Positions 1 to 7,986 of a stretch of DNA of 51,221 nt are shown in pieces. The position numbers and the translations under genes were made by a program. The stretch is from DASSKO01 sp035690425 (GTDB lineage: Bacteria; Actinomycetota; Actinomycetes; Propionibacteriales; Nocardioidaceae). The stretch is from contig DASSKO010000066.1 of assembly GCA_035690425.1 (NCBI GenBank), positions 1 through 51,221 on the forward strand, written 5' to 3'. Below the pieces are notes generated by a model, which made no database searches, was not told where the DNA came from, and worked only from the letters and a program-made list of their open reading frames with translations. Each line of letters begins with the position of its first letter. The first letter of the stretch is position 1.

Positions 1-115
1 CAAGATCCGCCTACTCACCCGTGTCGCCTTCGGCTTCAAGTCAGCCCACGCACTGATCGCACTCGCCATGCTCAACCTCGGCGGCTACCAGCCCAGCCTC
101 CCCGGCCGATCCTGA
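1..115 (+). CDS. ISL3-type transposase, C-terminal end (partial)
   Basis: Only the last 37 codons are in the window, read from base 2 to a TGA at 113-115. The peptide (LLTRVAFGFKSAHALIALAM then LNLGGYQPSLPG) matches my recollection of the C-terminus of ISL3-family DDE transposases. The rest lies off the left edge. About 20 bases after the stop comes GAAGAGTC, whose reverse complement GACTCTTC resembles ISL3 terminal repeats, so the element probably ends near 138. The element points toward the 3' end of pabB, 49 bp away, and leaves pabB intact. Whether the element is complete cannot be judged here. Confidence 0.7.
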   Translation, partial: KIRLLTRVAFGFKSAHALIALAMLNLGGYQPSLPGRS

Positions 116-118
116 CCC

Positions 119-146
119 ACAGATACGTCAGAAGAGTCGAAATTTC
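119..146. repeat. Putative right end of the ISL3 element with AT-rich target site
   Basis: Read on the minus strand, 138 to 119 begins GACTCTTCTG, like the GGnTCTTC terminal repeats of ISL3 elements. The next eight bases, GAAATTTC at 139-146, are AT-rich in a very GC-rich setting, which fits the known ISL3 habit of duplicating 8-bp AT-rich targets. The left end is outside the window, so the duplication cannot be confirmed. Confidence 0.35.
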
Positions 147-186
147 GCCAGGGAGGTCCCCATTTGGCTGGGTACCGTGCCGAATT

Positions 187-1440
187 TCAGCCGAGCGCGC
201 GCAGCAGGCGGTCGACCTTCCAGCCGGTCTCGGCAAACTCGGCGGCGGCGTCGGAGACGACCGTGATGCCACCCCCGGTCCCGAGCCGGTAGACGCCGTC
301 GCCGTGCACCAGGGTGCGGATCACGATGCCGAGATCCGCGGTGCCGTCGGCCCCGATCCGGCCCGCGGCGCCCGAGTAGACACCGCGGGGCGTGTCCTCC
401 ACGTCGGCGATGATCTGCATGCTGCGCAGCTTGGGCGCACCGGTCATCGATCCCCCGGGGAAGAGCGCGTGCACGGCCCGCAGGGCCCCGGTCCCCGGAC
501 GGAGCCGACCGCGGACCGTGGTCACGAGCTGGTGCACGCTCGGGTAGGTCTCGACGTGCATGAGCTCGGGCACCACCACGCTGCCGGGTTCGCAGACCGT
601 CGCCAGGTCGTTGCGGAGCAGGTCGACGATCATCAGGTTCTCGGCCCTGAACTTGGGGTCGGTCCGCAGGCTCTCCGCCAGCCGGGCGTCCTCCTCCGGG
701 TCGTCGCTGCGTGGCGTGGTTCCCTTGATCGGACGGGTCTCGACCAGCCCGCCGGCGTCGATGCTGGCGAACCGCTCCGGCGAGCTGCTGAGCACGCTGA
801 CGCCCCGGTGCGCGAAGTAGCCGGCATAGGGTGCCGGGTTGAGCCGGCGCAGCCGCAGGTAGACCGCGACGGGGTCGGCGTCGCAGGCGATCTCGGTGCG
901 GTAGGTCAGGTTGATCTCGTAGGAGTTGCCGGCGTGCAACTGCTCCTGCACCTGCGCGAACGCCGCGCCGTACTCGGCCTCGCCCCACGTCGACAGCACC
1001 CGCGCCTCGGCGTCCGCAGCATCGGGTACGTCGGACTGCGGCAGCGTGTCGATGCCGTGCCGGCGCACGGTGCCGTGTGCGTGGTCGAACAGCAGGTAGC
1101 GGCTGACCCGCATCCAGCAGGCGTCCGGCACCGCGCCGTCGCCGGTCAGCGCCGGCAGGTCGGGGCGGGCGGCGTACCCGAACCAGCCGACCCAGGCGGC
1201 GGGCCGGGCCTCCAGCGCGGCGAAGATGTCGTCGCCGACAACCCGTGACCGGTGCCCGTCGTGCTCGCGGACCCGGCCGGTCGCGGCGTCGTAGGTCAGG
1301 CTGAGATCGCCGGGCTCCAGCCAGCCCAGGTAGGAGAAGCGCCCGGACCAGGCCCGGGCGCCTCCGCCGTCGAGCCAGAACATCCGGTCGTGCCGTGCGG
1401 CGACGGCCGCGAACACCCGCTCGGGGTCGACCCAGCTCAT
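187..1440 (-). CDS. pabB: Aminodeoxychorismate synthase component I (PabB)
   Basis: Converts chorismate plus ammonia to 4-amino-4-deoxychorismate, the first step of p-aminobenzoate and folate synthesis. The 417-residue product carries the chorismate-binding fold: PIKGT at 237-241 (the lysine is the PabB hallmark, TrpE has PIAGT), ENLMIVDLLRNDL at 267-279, and GSMTGAPK at 330-337. Start ATG at 1440; GGTGAC lies just upstream, 12 bp after the pabA stop, so it is the last gene of the minus-strand operon 3980 to 187. No pabC follows. The C-terminus is intact despite the transposon 49 bp downstream. Identity is confident; specificity rests on the PIKGT lysine. Confidence 0.9.
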   Translation of the reverse strand: MSWVDPERVFAAVAARHDRMFWLDGGGARAWSGRFSYLGWLEPGDLSLTYDAATGRVREHDGHRSRVVGDDIFAALEARPAAWVGWFGYAARPDLPALTGDGAVPDACWMRVSRYLLFDHAHGTVRRHGIDTLPQSDVPDAADAEARVLSTWGEAEYGAAFAQVQEQLHAGNSYEINLTYRTEIACDADPVAVYLRLRRLNPAPYAGYFAHRGVSVLSSSPERFASIDAGGLVETRPIKGTTPRSDDPEEDARLAESLRTDPKFRAENLMIVDLLRNDLATVCEPGSVVVPELMHVETYPSVHQLVTTVRGRLRPGTGALRAVHALFPGGSMTGAPKLRSMQIIADVEDTPRGVYSGAAGRIGADGTADLGIVIRTLVHGDGVYRLGTGGGITVVSDAAAEFAETGWKVDRLLRALG

Positions 1441-1452
1441 GTCGTCACCAAC

Positions 1453-2028
1453 TCACGACGTCATCGCCAGGAAGTTCGCGACCAGGTCGGCGCCGTGCTC
1501 GGTCAGGATTGACTCGGGATGGAACTGCACGCCGTGCAGCGGCAGGAACCGGTGCGCGACCCCCATCACCACGCCGTCCTCCGAACGCGCCGTCACGTCC
1601 AGGGCGGGTGGCACCTCCAGCGCCGCGAGGGAGTGGTAGCGGACGGCGGTGAACTCCTGCGGCAGGCCGGCGAACACGCCGGTGCCCGCGTGGGTGACCC
1701 GTGCGACCGCACCGTGCGCCGGCCGCACCCGGTCGACCCGGCCACCGAAGGCGAGCACGAGCCCCTGCATGCCGAGGCAGACGCCGAGCACCGGCAGCCG
1801 CGCGCTGGACAGCACCTCCCGCCCGACGCCGAAGTCGTCGGGGCGACTCGGGTGGCCGGGGCCGGGTGAGAGCACCACGTGGGTGAAGTCCCCGCCGAGC
1901 ACCGCGGCGGTGTCGACCTCGTCGTGCTCGACCACCGGCGGCAGCGCACCGGTGACGGCCGCGACGAGGTGCACGAGGTTCCAGGTGTAGGAGTCGTGGT
2001 GGTCGACCACGACGACCCGGGCCGTCAT
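1453..2028 (-). CDS. pabA: Aminodeoxychorismate synthase glutamine amidotransferase (PabA)
   Basis: Class I glutamine amidotransferase of 191 residues that hydrolyses glutamine and passes ammonia to the chorismate-binding partner, here most likely the adjacent PabB. The catalytic triad is visible: Cys84 in GVCLGMQ and His170/Glu172 in VQFHPES. The oxyanion loop SPGPGHP is at 54-60. The ATG at 2028 overlaps the stop of the upstream PhzE-like gene (ATGA at 2028-2025), so translation is probably coupled. In many bacteria PabA also serves TrpE; here the neighbouring fusion already carries its own glutaminase, which argues for a dedicated PabB partner. Confidence 0.9.
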   Translation of the reverse strand: MTARVVVVDHHDSYTWNLVHLVAAVTGALPPVVEHDEVDTAAVLGGDFTHVVLSPGPGHPSRPDDFGVGREVLSSARLPVLGVCLGMQGLVLAFGGRVDRVRPAHGAVARVTHAGTGVFAGLPQEFTAVRYHSLAALEVPPALDVTARSEDGVVMGVAHRFLPLHGVQFHPESILTEHGADLVANFLAMTS

Positions 2029-3980
2029 CTCAGCAGGGACAGCGCGAGGTCACGCAGGATCGCGTAGCCGTTCTCGGTGAGGATCGACTCCGCGTGGAAC
2101 TGCACGCCACGGTAGTGCGGGCCGCTGACCAGGTGCACATCGCCGGTGTCGGGGTCGGCGTCGACCGTGACACCCGCAGGCAACGGCGCGGCGCCGACCC
2201 GGGCGACGAAAGTGTTGTAGAAGCCGACGTTCTCGCTGCGCTCGAGCACACCGACCCGGGTCTGGGTGCCCTGGAAGACGATGTCCTTGAAGTGCAGCGG
2301 CAGGCCGAGCTGCGCGCACAGCACCTGGTGGCCCAGGCAGACCGCCAGGAACGGCTGTCCGGAGTCGAGCAGCTCGGCGGTGGCGGCCCGCAGGGTGGCG
2401 ATCTTCGGATGCTCGCCGTCGCGCGGGTCACCGGGCCCCGGGCCGACCACGACGAGGTCGTGGCCGTCGAGACAGCCCGGCGTCCAGTCGTCGTGGCGGA
2501 CGACCGTGACCTTCATGCCGAGCACACCCAGCACGTGCCGGAGCATGTTGACGAAGTCGTCCTCGGCGTCGAGGATCACCGCGGTCCTGCCGACCAGCGG
2601 TTCGACGTACCCGGCGCCGGCCTGGTCGGTCATCCAGAAGCGGGACAGCCGCTGGTTGCGGGAGCCCAGCGCGATCAGCACGTCCTCGTCGACGGCCAGC
2701 TCACGCACCCCCGCCCGTGGCACGTCCGGCCCGTCGACCAGGCCGAACGCGGACAGGATGCCGGCGGCCTTGGCGTGGGTCTCGGCCACCTCGTACGCGG
2801 GGTCCGAGTCACGCACCAGCGTCGCGCCGGCCGTCACCTTGAGCTCGCCGTCCACGGAGACGTCACCGGTGCGGATCAGGATGGGTGCATCCGCGGTCGG
2901 GGAGCCGTCGGCGTCCCGGCCGAGCAGCGCCAGCACCGCACCGTAGTAGCCGCGTCCGGCGGGCTCGTACGCCTTGATCAGCCGGCAGGCGTTCTCCACC
3001 GGTGACCCGGTCACGGTGGCGGCGAACATCGACGCCCGCAGGATCTCGCGTACGTCGTGGTGGCTGCGGCCGGCCAGCAGGTACTCGGTGTGCATCAGGT
3101 GGGTCATCGGCTTCAGGTAAGGGCCGAGGACCTGGCCGCCCTCGTTGCAGATGTCGCACATCATCTTCAGCTCCTCGTCGACGACCATGAAGAGCTCGTA
3201 GATCTCCTTCTCGTCGGCGAGGAAGTCCAGCAGTGCCTGCTTCAGGGCAGCGGGGTCGGTCAGGGCCGGCCCGCTCCTGGGCAGCCGGAAGGTGCCGCTG
3301 ATCGGGTTCATCCGCACGTCGCCGCCACGCACGCTCACGTGCCGCTCCGGGCTGGCGCCGATCAGCCAGCGGTCGCCGGTGAAGACGCAGAAGGTCCAGT
3401 AGGCCCCGCGCTCGCGCTCGAGCAGCCGCCGGAAGACACTGAGCGCCTTCGCGTGGTCCCAGTCACGCAGCCGGGTGCGGTAGTTGCGGCCGATGACCAG
3501 GTTGGCCCCGGCGCCGTTGCCGATCTCGTCGGAGATGATCGCCTCGACCATCTCACCGTAGGCCGCGTCGCTGGTCTCGAAGCCACCCGCGCCGTCGGTC
3601 TCGATCGGCTCGTCGGGCAGCTGGGCCACCATGTCCGCGAGCGGCACCTCTGCCTCGGTTTCGATCGTGATGACCGACAGCGGAGCGCCGTCGTCGTGCG
3701 CCGCGAAGCCACGCTCGCGCACCTGCCGGAACGGCACGGTCAGCAGCCGGTCCCAGTGCTGGTCAGATCTGGGCTGGTCAGACCTGGGCTGGTCAGACCT
3801 GGGACGTCCGGCAGGCGGCCCGTCCTCGAGCGGCACGTCGGCGAGCCGGTCGACGTCGTGCCGGCTGCCGCTGAGCACGGTCACGGTCGCCGCTCCGCGC
3901 AGCCGGACCAGCGCGTACGCCGGGGCGGCGGTCGCCTGGTCGAGAACGGGGCCCAAGGAAGGTCGCACAGTGGGAGGCAC
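2025..3980 (-). CDS. Anthranilate synthase-family fusion (TrpEG/PhzE-like)
   Basis: A chorismate-binding domain followed by a class I glutamine amidotransferase domain in one chain of about 651 residues. The first domain has NPISGTF, with serine where TrpE has alanine and PabB lysine, plus DEELKMMCDIC and HTEYLLAG, a pattern I associate with PhzE-type aminodeoxyisochorismate synthases. The second has AVCLGHQ with the catalytic cysteine, and FHAES in place of FHPES. The open frame runs up to 4070 but would cross the divergent gene, so I use GTG 3980; GTG 3968 is equally possible. A linker near 3761-3805 is a threefold RSDQP repeat. No other phenazine genes are present. The product could be anthranilate or ADIC. 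Confidence 0.75.
   Translation of the reverse strand: MPPTVRPSLGPVLDQATAAPAYALVRLRGAATVTVLSGSRHDVDRLADVPLEDGPPAGRPRSDQPRSDQPRSDQHWDRLLTVPFRQVRERGFAAHDDGAPLSVITIETEAEVPLADMVAQLPDEPIETDGAGGFETSDAAYGEMVEAIISDEIGNGAGANLVIGRNYRTRLRDWDHAKALSVFRRLLERERGAYWTFCVFTGDRWLIGASPERHVSVRGGDVRMNPISGTFRLPRSGPALTDPAALKQALLDFLADEKEIYELFMVVDEELKMMCDICNEGGQVLGPYLKPMTHLMHTEYLLAGRSHHDVREILRASMFAATVTGSPVENACRLIKAYEPAGRGYYGAVLALLGRDADGSPTADAPILIRTGDVSVDGELKVTAGATLVRDSDPAYEVAETHAKAAGILSAFGLVDGPDVPRAGVRELAVDEDVLIALGSRNQRLSRFWMTDQAGAGYVEPLVGRTAVILDAEDDFVNMLRHVLGVLGMKVTVVRHDDWTPGCLDGHDLVVVGPGPGDPRDGEHPKIATLRAATAELLDSGQPFLAVCLGHQVLCAQLGLPLHFKDIVFQGTQTRVGVLERSENVGFYNTFVARVGAAPLPAGVTVDADPDTGDVHLVSGPHYRGVQFHAESILTENGYAILRDLALSLLR
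3761..3805. repeat. 15-bp tandem repeat, three copies, inside the PhzE-like gene
   Basis: Three consecutive 15-base units (3761, 3776 and 3791) differ by one base in the first and two in the last. They stay in frame and encode repeats of Arg-Ser-Asp-Gln-Pro in the N-terminal part of the fusion protein, ahead of the chorismate-binding core. Such units can gain or lose copies without breaking the frame. Confidence 0.85.
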
Positions 3981-4003
3981 CTTATCGCTTGCGCGGCCCT
4001 GGT

Positions 4004-4040
4004 TAGGGTGGAGCCCATGAGTCAGGGCGTGACGAGATGA
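4004..4040 (+). promoter_or_regulatory. TAGGGT hexamer and 7-codon leader ORF before the NTF2-like gene
   Basis: TAGGGT at 4004-4009 fits the actinobacterial -10 pattern TAnnnT. Seven bases later, ATG at 4017 opens a tiny frame encoding MSQGVTR. Its TGA (4038-4040) overlaps the ATG at 4037 of the next gene. This suggests a leaderless mini-ORF coupled to the main gene. Seen in sequence; function inferred. Confidence 0.4.
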
Positions 4041-4432
4041 GCCAGGCGGCAGGGCACGAGTCCGAAGCACCCGAGGTGCTCGCCAGGTGGCACGCTGCCG
4101 TCAACGCGGGCGACATCGACGCCGCGCTCGCCTGTTGTGCCGACGACGTGGCGGTGCAGGGTCCGCGCGGCACCGGCCACGGCCACGAGTTGATGCGCGC
4201 CTGGCTGACCAGGTCCGGCATCCGGCTGCAGCCGCAGGGGGGTCCCCGCGAGCTGACCGGGTCACCGTCGTCCTACACCTGCGTGGTGCACGAGCTGGCG
4301 CACTGGACCGCACCCGACGCCCCGGCGGGTGCTCCGACGGAGCCGGTCGACACCTGGTGCGTCTTCACGGTGGCCGGTGACCTGCTGACCTCGGTCGCAC
4401 GGTTCGAGACCCGTGCGGACGTCCCGGCGTGA
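4037..4432 (+). CDS. SnoaL/NTF2-like fold protein
   Basis: 131 residues with the opening typical of SnoaL-like proteins (EVLARWHAAVNAGDIDAALAC, then a GPRGTGHG stretch that lines the pocket in the fold). These proteins are small cone-shaped enzymes or ligand binders; no catalytic assignment can be made. The family is usually 110-140 residues, so this is full length. The start ATG 4037 overlaps the stop of a 7-codon leader frame. The last codons overlap the GTG of the following reductase gene (GTGA at 4429-4432), so the two are probably co-translated. Confidence 0.7.
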   Translation: MSQAAGHESEAPEVLARWHAAVNAGDIDAALACCADDVAVQGPRGTGHGHELMRAWLTRSGIRLQPQGGPRELTGSPSSYTCVVHELAHWTAPDAPAGAPTEPVDTWCVFTVAGDLLTSVARFETRADVPA

Positions 4433-5418
4433 ACATTCTGGTCCTGGGCGGCACCGCGTGGCTCTCCCGGCAGATCGCGGCCGAGGCGCTGTCGCGTGGC
4501 CATGACGTGACCTGCGCCGCCCGCGGAGAGAGCGGGCCGGTGGCCGACGGCGCCCGGCTGGTCACCGTGGACCGGGACGATCCCGATGCCCTCGCCGAGC
4601 TGGCCGAGCAGGAGTGGGAGGCGGTCATCGACGTCACCCGCCGCCCCTCGCACGCCCGGGCGGCCGTGGCAGCACTGGCAGACGCCGCCGAGCACTGGAC
4701 CTACATCTCCTCCGTCAGCGTGTACGCCGACCACGCCACGCCGCACCAGGACGTGAGCGCACCGACCCTCGAGCCGGCGCCGTCCGACGTCGACGAGACC
4801 GACACGAGCCGCTACGGCGAGCTCAAACGGGCCTGTGAGGTGGCGGTCACCGACGCGCTGCCGGACCGCTCGCTGGTGGTGCGACCGGGGCTGGTCGTCG
4901 GACCCGGAGACCCGTCGGGCCGCTTCGCCTACTGGCCCCATCACGCCGCGGCCGCCGCCGAGCTGCTGGTCCCGGGCAGCCCGGAGGACAACGTGCAGCT
5001 GATCGACGTACGCGATCTCGCAGCGTGGGTCGTGACGCTGGCCGAGGACGACGTCGTCGGCGTGCTCGACGGCGTGGGGCCGCCGGTGTCGCGGGAGCAG
5101 TTCGTGCAGGAGGTCCTTGTCGGCGTGGACACATCGCCCGCGTTGGTTTGGGTCGAGGATGAGTTCCTGGCCGAGCACGGCGTGCAGATGTGGATGGGCG
5201 AGCGGTCGATTCCGCTGTGGGCGCCCGGCCCGGGCTACGCCGGCCACATGGCCCGCGACGTGCTGCTGTCCGTCGACGCCGACCTGCTCGTGCGCCCGCT
5301 CTCGGAGACGGCGCGGGACACGCTGCTCTGGTTGCGGGAGAACCCCGACGCCACGGTCGCCGGGCTCACCGATACCGAGCACGCCGAGCTGGTCGCGGCC
5401 GCGCACCGCCGGACATGA
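4429..5418 (+). CDS. NAD-dependent epimerase/dehydratase-family reductase
   Basis: 329 residues beginning MNILVLGGTAWLSRQIA, a Rossmann glycine motif near residues 7-13, followed by an SSVSVYAD segment and SRYGELK, an extended-SDR-like YxxxK placement. This is the pattern of extended short-chain reductases acting on nucleotide sugars or related substrates. The substrate is not apparent. The GTG start at 4429 overlaps the stop of the NTF2-like gene by four bases, so both sit in one transcript. There is no membrane segment. Assignment to the superfamily is firm; the reaction is unknown. Confidence 0.75.
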   Translation: MNILVLGGTAWLSRQIAAEALSRGHDVTCAARGESGPVADGARLVTVDRDDPDALAELAEQEWEAVIDVTRRPSHARAAVAALADAAEHWTYISSVSVYADHATPHQDVSAPTLEPAPSDVDETDTSRYGELKRACEVAVTDALPDRSLVVRPGLVVGPGDPSGRFAYWPHHAAAAAELLVPGSPEDNVQLIDVRDLAAWVVTLAEDDVVGVLDGVGPPVSREQFVQEVLVGVDTSPALVWVEDEFLAEHGVQMWMGERSIPLWAPGPGYAGHMARDVLLSVDADLLVRPLSETARDTLLWLRENPDATVAGLTDTEHAELVAAAHRRT

Positions 5419-5474
5419 CGTCGTCGGGTCTGGGTAACGTGCTGGGTGATGCCCCCGCGAGCGAGGTGACCCAC

Positions 5475-5723
5475 ATGTCGAACGACAGCCAGATCCGGCA
5501 GCACATCAGCGACCTGGTCGCCGAGGAGCACGAGCTGCGCGACCGGCTCGGCCAGGGCGAGGTCGACGCGGACGAGGAGCGGCAGCGGCTCAGCAGCGTC
5601 GAGGTCGAGCTAGATCAGTGCTGGGACCTGCTGCGGCAGCGGCAGGCGCGTCGCGACGCCGGCGCGGACGCCGACGAGGCGCAGGCCCGTGCTCCCGAGA
5701 CGGTGGAGAACTACCGGCAGTGA
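5475..5723 (+). CDS. DUF2630 family small protein
   Basis: 82 residues, highly charged and mostly helical: MSNDSQIRQHISDLVAEEHE, then a run of Glu/Arg heptads ending in VENYRQ. This matches the actinobacterial DUF2630 family, whose function is unknown. AGGTGA lies eight bases before ATG 5475 and decides the start over longer open frames. The gene follows the reductase by 56 bp and ends 13 bp before the convergent helicase gene. A GCCGCC/GGCGGC inverted repeat (5724-5729 and 5744-5749) spans the gap and could slow polymerases from both sides. Confidence 0.8.
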   Translation: MSNDSQIRQHISDLVAEEHELRDRLGQGEVDADEERQRLSSVEVELDQCWDLLRQRQARRDAGADADEAQARAPETVENYRQ

Positions 5724-5736
5724 GCCGCCGGGGTCG

Positions 5737-7896
5737 TCAGTCGGGCGGCCAGCCGGTCGTCGACACGGTCGCGAGCAGCTGGGTGGCGCGGGTCAGCACG
5801 ACGTAGAGCGTGCGATGGCCGGCGATGGACTCCTGCGCGACCTCGGCGGGCTGCACCACGAGGACCGCGTCGAACTCCAGCCCCTTGGTGTCGAGCGGAC
5901 CGAGCAGCCGCACCCGCTCGTCGACCAGGCCGTCGAGCCACTGCGCCACCTCGGGCTCCCGGGCCAGCGGAACGACCACACCCACGGTGCCGTCGACAGC
6001 GTCGGCCAGCTCGGCGGCCAGCGACCGGGTCTGCTCGGCCAGGTCGGACGGCGACACGGTGCGGTGGACGGGCTCGATCCCGGTACGACGGACCGCGTCG
6101 GGGAGGTCCGCTTCCGGGACGTGAGCCGAGGCGTACGCGGCGGCGAGGTCGTAGATCTCCGCCGAGTTGCGGTAGTTCGTGGACAGCCGGAAGCGGTGCT
6201 CGTCCTTGCCCTCCAACGCCGTGGCCCGCGCCGCTCCCGCCTCGTCCGGGTGCGGCCAGGACGACTGTGCCGCGTCGCCGACGATCGTCCAGCTCGCGTA
6301 GCGACCTCGGCGACCGATCATCCGCCACTGCATCGGTGACAGGTCCTGCGCCTCGTCGACCAGCACGTGCGCGTGCGGGTCGTCCTCGGTGCGCTGGGTG
6401 GGGCGCTGGGTGGTGAGCCGGGGGCTGCGCTGGCCGAGAGCCGGCCCCCCTCGCCGGTCGTCGGCGGTGGTGACCTCGTGCACCGTCACGTCCTGCAGCT
6501 CGACGGTGGGGTCGTAGTCGACCATCTCCTCGATCGGGTCACCGAGCAGGTAACGCAGCTCGTCGACCAACGGCACGTCCTCGATGGTCAGGCCGGCGCC
6601 TGCGGTGGCGGTGTGCCAAGCACCAAGCAGCAGCTCGACCTCGTCAGCGTCGAGCAGGCCGGCGGCACAGTCCTGCAGCTGCTCGGGGTCCTCCAGCCAG
6701 CCCAGCACCTCGACGGCGTCGAGGACCGGCCACCACTGCTCGACGAAGGTCGTGAACGGCTCGGAGCCACCGACCTCCTCGTCGAAGTCCTCGCGGCGCC
6801 GTTCCAGGGCCCGCTCGCCGGCGACCTGGCGCCACAGCGCATCCAGGAGCATCGTTCCCGCCCGCTCGCCGACGCGGTTGCGCCGATTGCCGGCCAGCAG
6901 CTGCCGGCGCAGCATACGCAGGTCGTCTGCGTCGAGCCGCAGCACGTCGTCGCGGTAGAAGATCCGCAGCCGGTCCGGGGCGCCAGGCACGGCTGCACGC
7001 ACCAGCCGCTTGAGCACGGTCGCCATCCGAGCGGATCCCTTGACCGCCGCCACGTCGGGCCGGTCATGCCGGGCGGCACGTACGCCGTCGACGACCTCAC
7101 CGAGGGCGCGCAGCGTCACCGAGGTCTCGCCCAGGCTCGGCAGCACCCGCGCGATGTAGCTCATGAACACGTCCGACGGACCGACCACCAGGACGCCGCC
7201 ACCCTCGAATCGGCGGCGGTCGGAGTAGAGCAGGTAGGCCGCTCGGTGCAGCGCGACGACGGTCTTGCCGGTGCCGGGGCCACCGCTGATCGTCGTCACG
7301 CCGCGCGCGGGTGCGCGGATCGCGTCGTCCTGCTCCTTCTGGATGGTGGCGACGACGGAGTGCATCCGGGTGTCGCGGGCGCGGGACAGCTCCGCCATCA
7401 GTGCGCCCTCGCCGATCACCACCATGTCTTCGGGTGCGGCGTCGGCGTCGAGCAGCTCGTCCTCGATGCTGACCACCGTAGGGCCCAGGCAGCGCAGCAC
7501 CCGGCGCCGAACCACCGCCCGGGGGTCGGCCGCCGTCGCCTGGTAGAACACCGAGGCCGCCGGTGCCCGCCAGTCGACCAGCATGATGTCGCGGTGCTCG
7601 TCTCGCAGGCCGATCCGGCCGACGTAGCGGGGCTCCGCGTCGTCGGCGAGGTCGAGCCGCCCGAACACCAGGCCGTCGTGGGCCGCATCGAGGGTGGCCA
7701 GCCGCTTCGCCGCCTGGAACACCATCGCGTCACGCTCGACCAGCCCGCCGTCGTTGCCGAGCCGTCCCCGGGCGTGCCCGTCAGCGGCGACCGCGCGAGC
7801 CGCGTCGGCGGCGGCGTCGAGCCGCTTGTAGACATGGTCGACGAAATCCTGCTCGTGCTCGACCTCGAGCTGCTCCGCGCTCCGACGCCCTGACAC
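5737..7896 (-). CDS. helR: HelD/HelR-like RNA polymerase recycling ATPase
   Basis: A 719-residue superfamily 1 helicase-like motor. It opens with a helical region (EQLEVEHEQDFVDHVYKRLD), which in HelD inserts into RNA polymerase channels. Walker A is GGPGTGKTVVALHRAAYL, Walker B VDEAQDLSPMQW, and a late motif VVLTRATQLL resembles UvrD motif VI. HelD removes RNA polymerase from DNA; the HelR branch in Streptomyces and Mycobacterium abscessus also displaces rifampicin. I chose GTG 7896, preceded by GGGGGA, because it gives the usual HelD length; the frame stays open to 8715. I see no rifamycin-associated element upstream. HelD is certain; the HelR name is a family-level guess. Confidence 0.8.
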   Translation of the reverse strand: MSGRRSAEQLEVEHEQDFVDHVYKRLDAAADAARAVAADGHARGRLGNDGGLVERDAMVFQAAKRLATLDAAHDGLVFGRLDLADDAEPRYVGRIGLRDEHRDIMLVDWRAPAASVFYQATAADPRAVVRRRVLRCLGPTVVSIEDELLDADAAPEDMVVIGEGALMAELSRARDTRMHSVVATIQKEQDDAIRAPARGVTTISGGPGTGKTVVALHRAAYLLYSDRRRFEGGGVLVVGPSDVFMSYIARVLPSLGETSVTLRALGEVVDGVRAARHDRPDVAAVKGSARMATVLKRLVRAAVPGAPDRLRIFYRDDVLRLDADDLRMLRRQLLAGNRRNRVGERAGTMLLDALWRQVAGERALERRREDFDEEVGGSEPFTTFVEQWWPVLDAVEVLGWLEDPEQLQDCAAGLLDADEVELLLGAWHTATAGAGLTIEDVPLVDELRYLLGDPIEEMVDYDPTVELQDVTVHEVTTADDRRGGPALGQRSPRLTTQRPTQRTEDDPHAHVLVDEAQDLSPMQWRMIGRRGRYASWTIVGDAAQSSWPHPDEAGAARATALEGKDEHRFRLSTNYRNSAEIYDLAAAYASAHVPEADLPDAVRRTGIEPVHRTVSPSDLAEQTRSLAAELADAVDGTVGVVVPLAREPEVAQWLDGLVDERVRLLGPLDTKGLEFDAVLVVQPAEVAQESIAGHRTLYVVLTRATQLLATVSTTGWPPD

Positions 7897-7974
7897 CGAT
7901 CCCCCAGCGTGACGTGACCGACAAATCGAACCGTCTACTGTACTTCGGGCGAGCGGCCGGCGTGCACGATGGGT

Positions 7975-7986
7975 GACAATCCCGCC
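7975..7986 (+). promoter_or_regulatory. GACAAT hexamer, probable leaderless promoter of the DUF1697 gene
   Basis: GACAAT at 7975-7980 lies six bases before ATG 7987, the spacing that puts the transcription start on the A of ATG. No Shine-Dalgarno sequence is present. A second candidate, TACTGT at 7936-7941, lies nearer the divergent helicase gene. Confidence 0.35.

Noticed and set aside
7923..7950. Possible LexA (SOS) box near TCGAACCGTCTACTGTAC
   Set aside because: The spacing and right half do not match the actinobacterial TCGAAC-N4-GTTCGA consensus.
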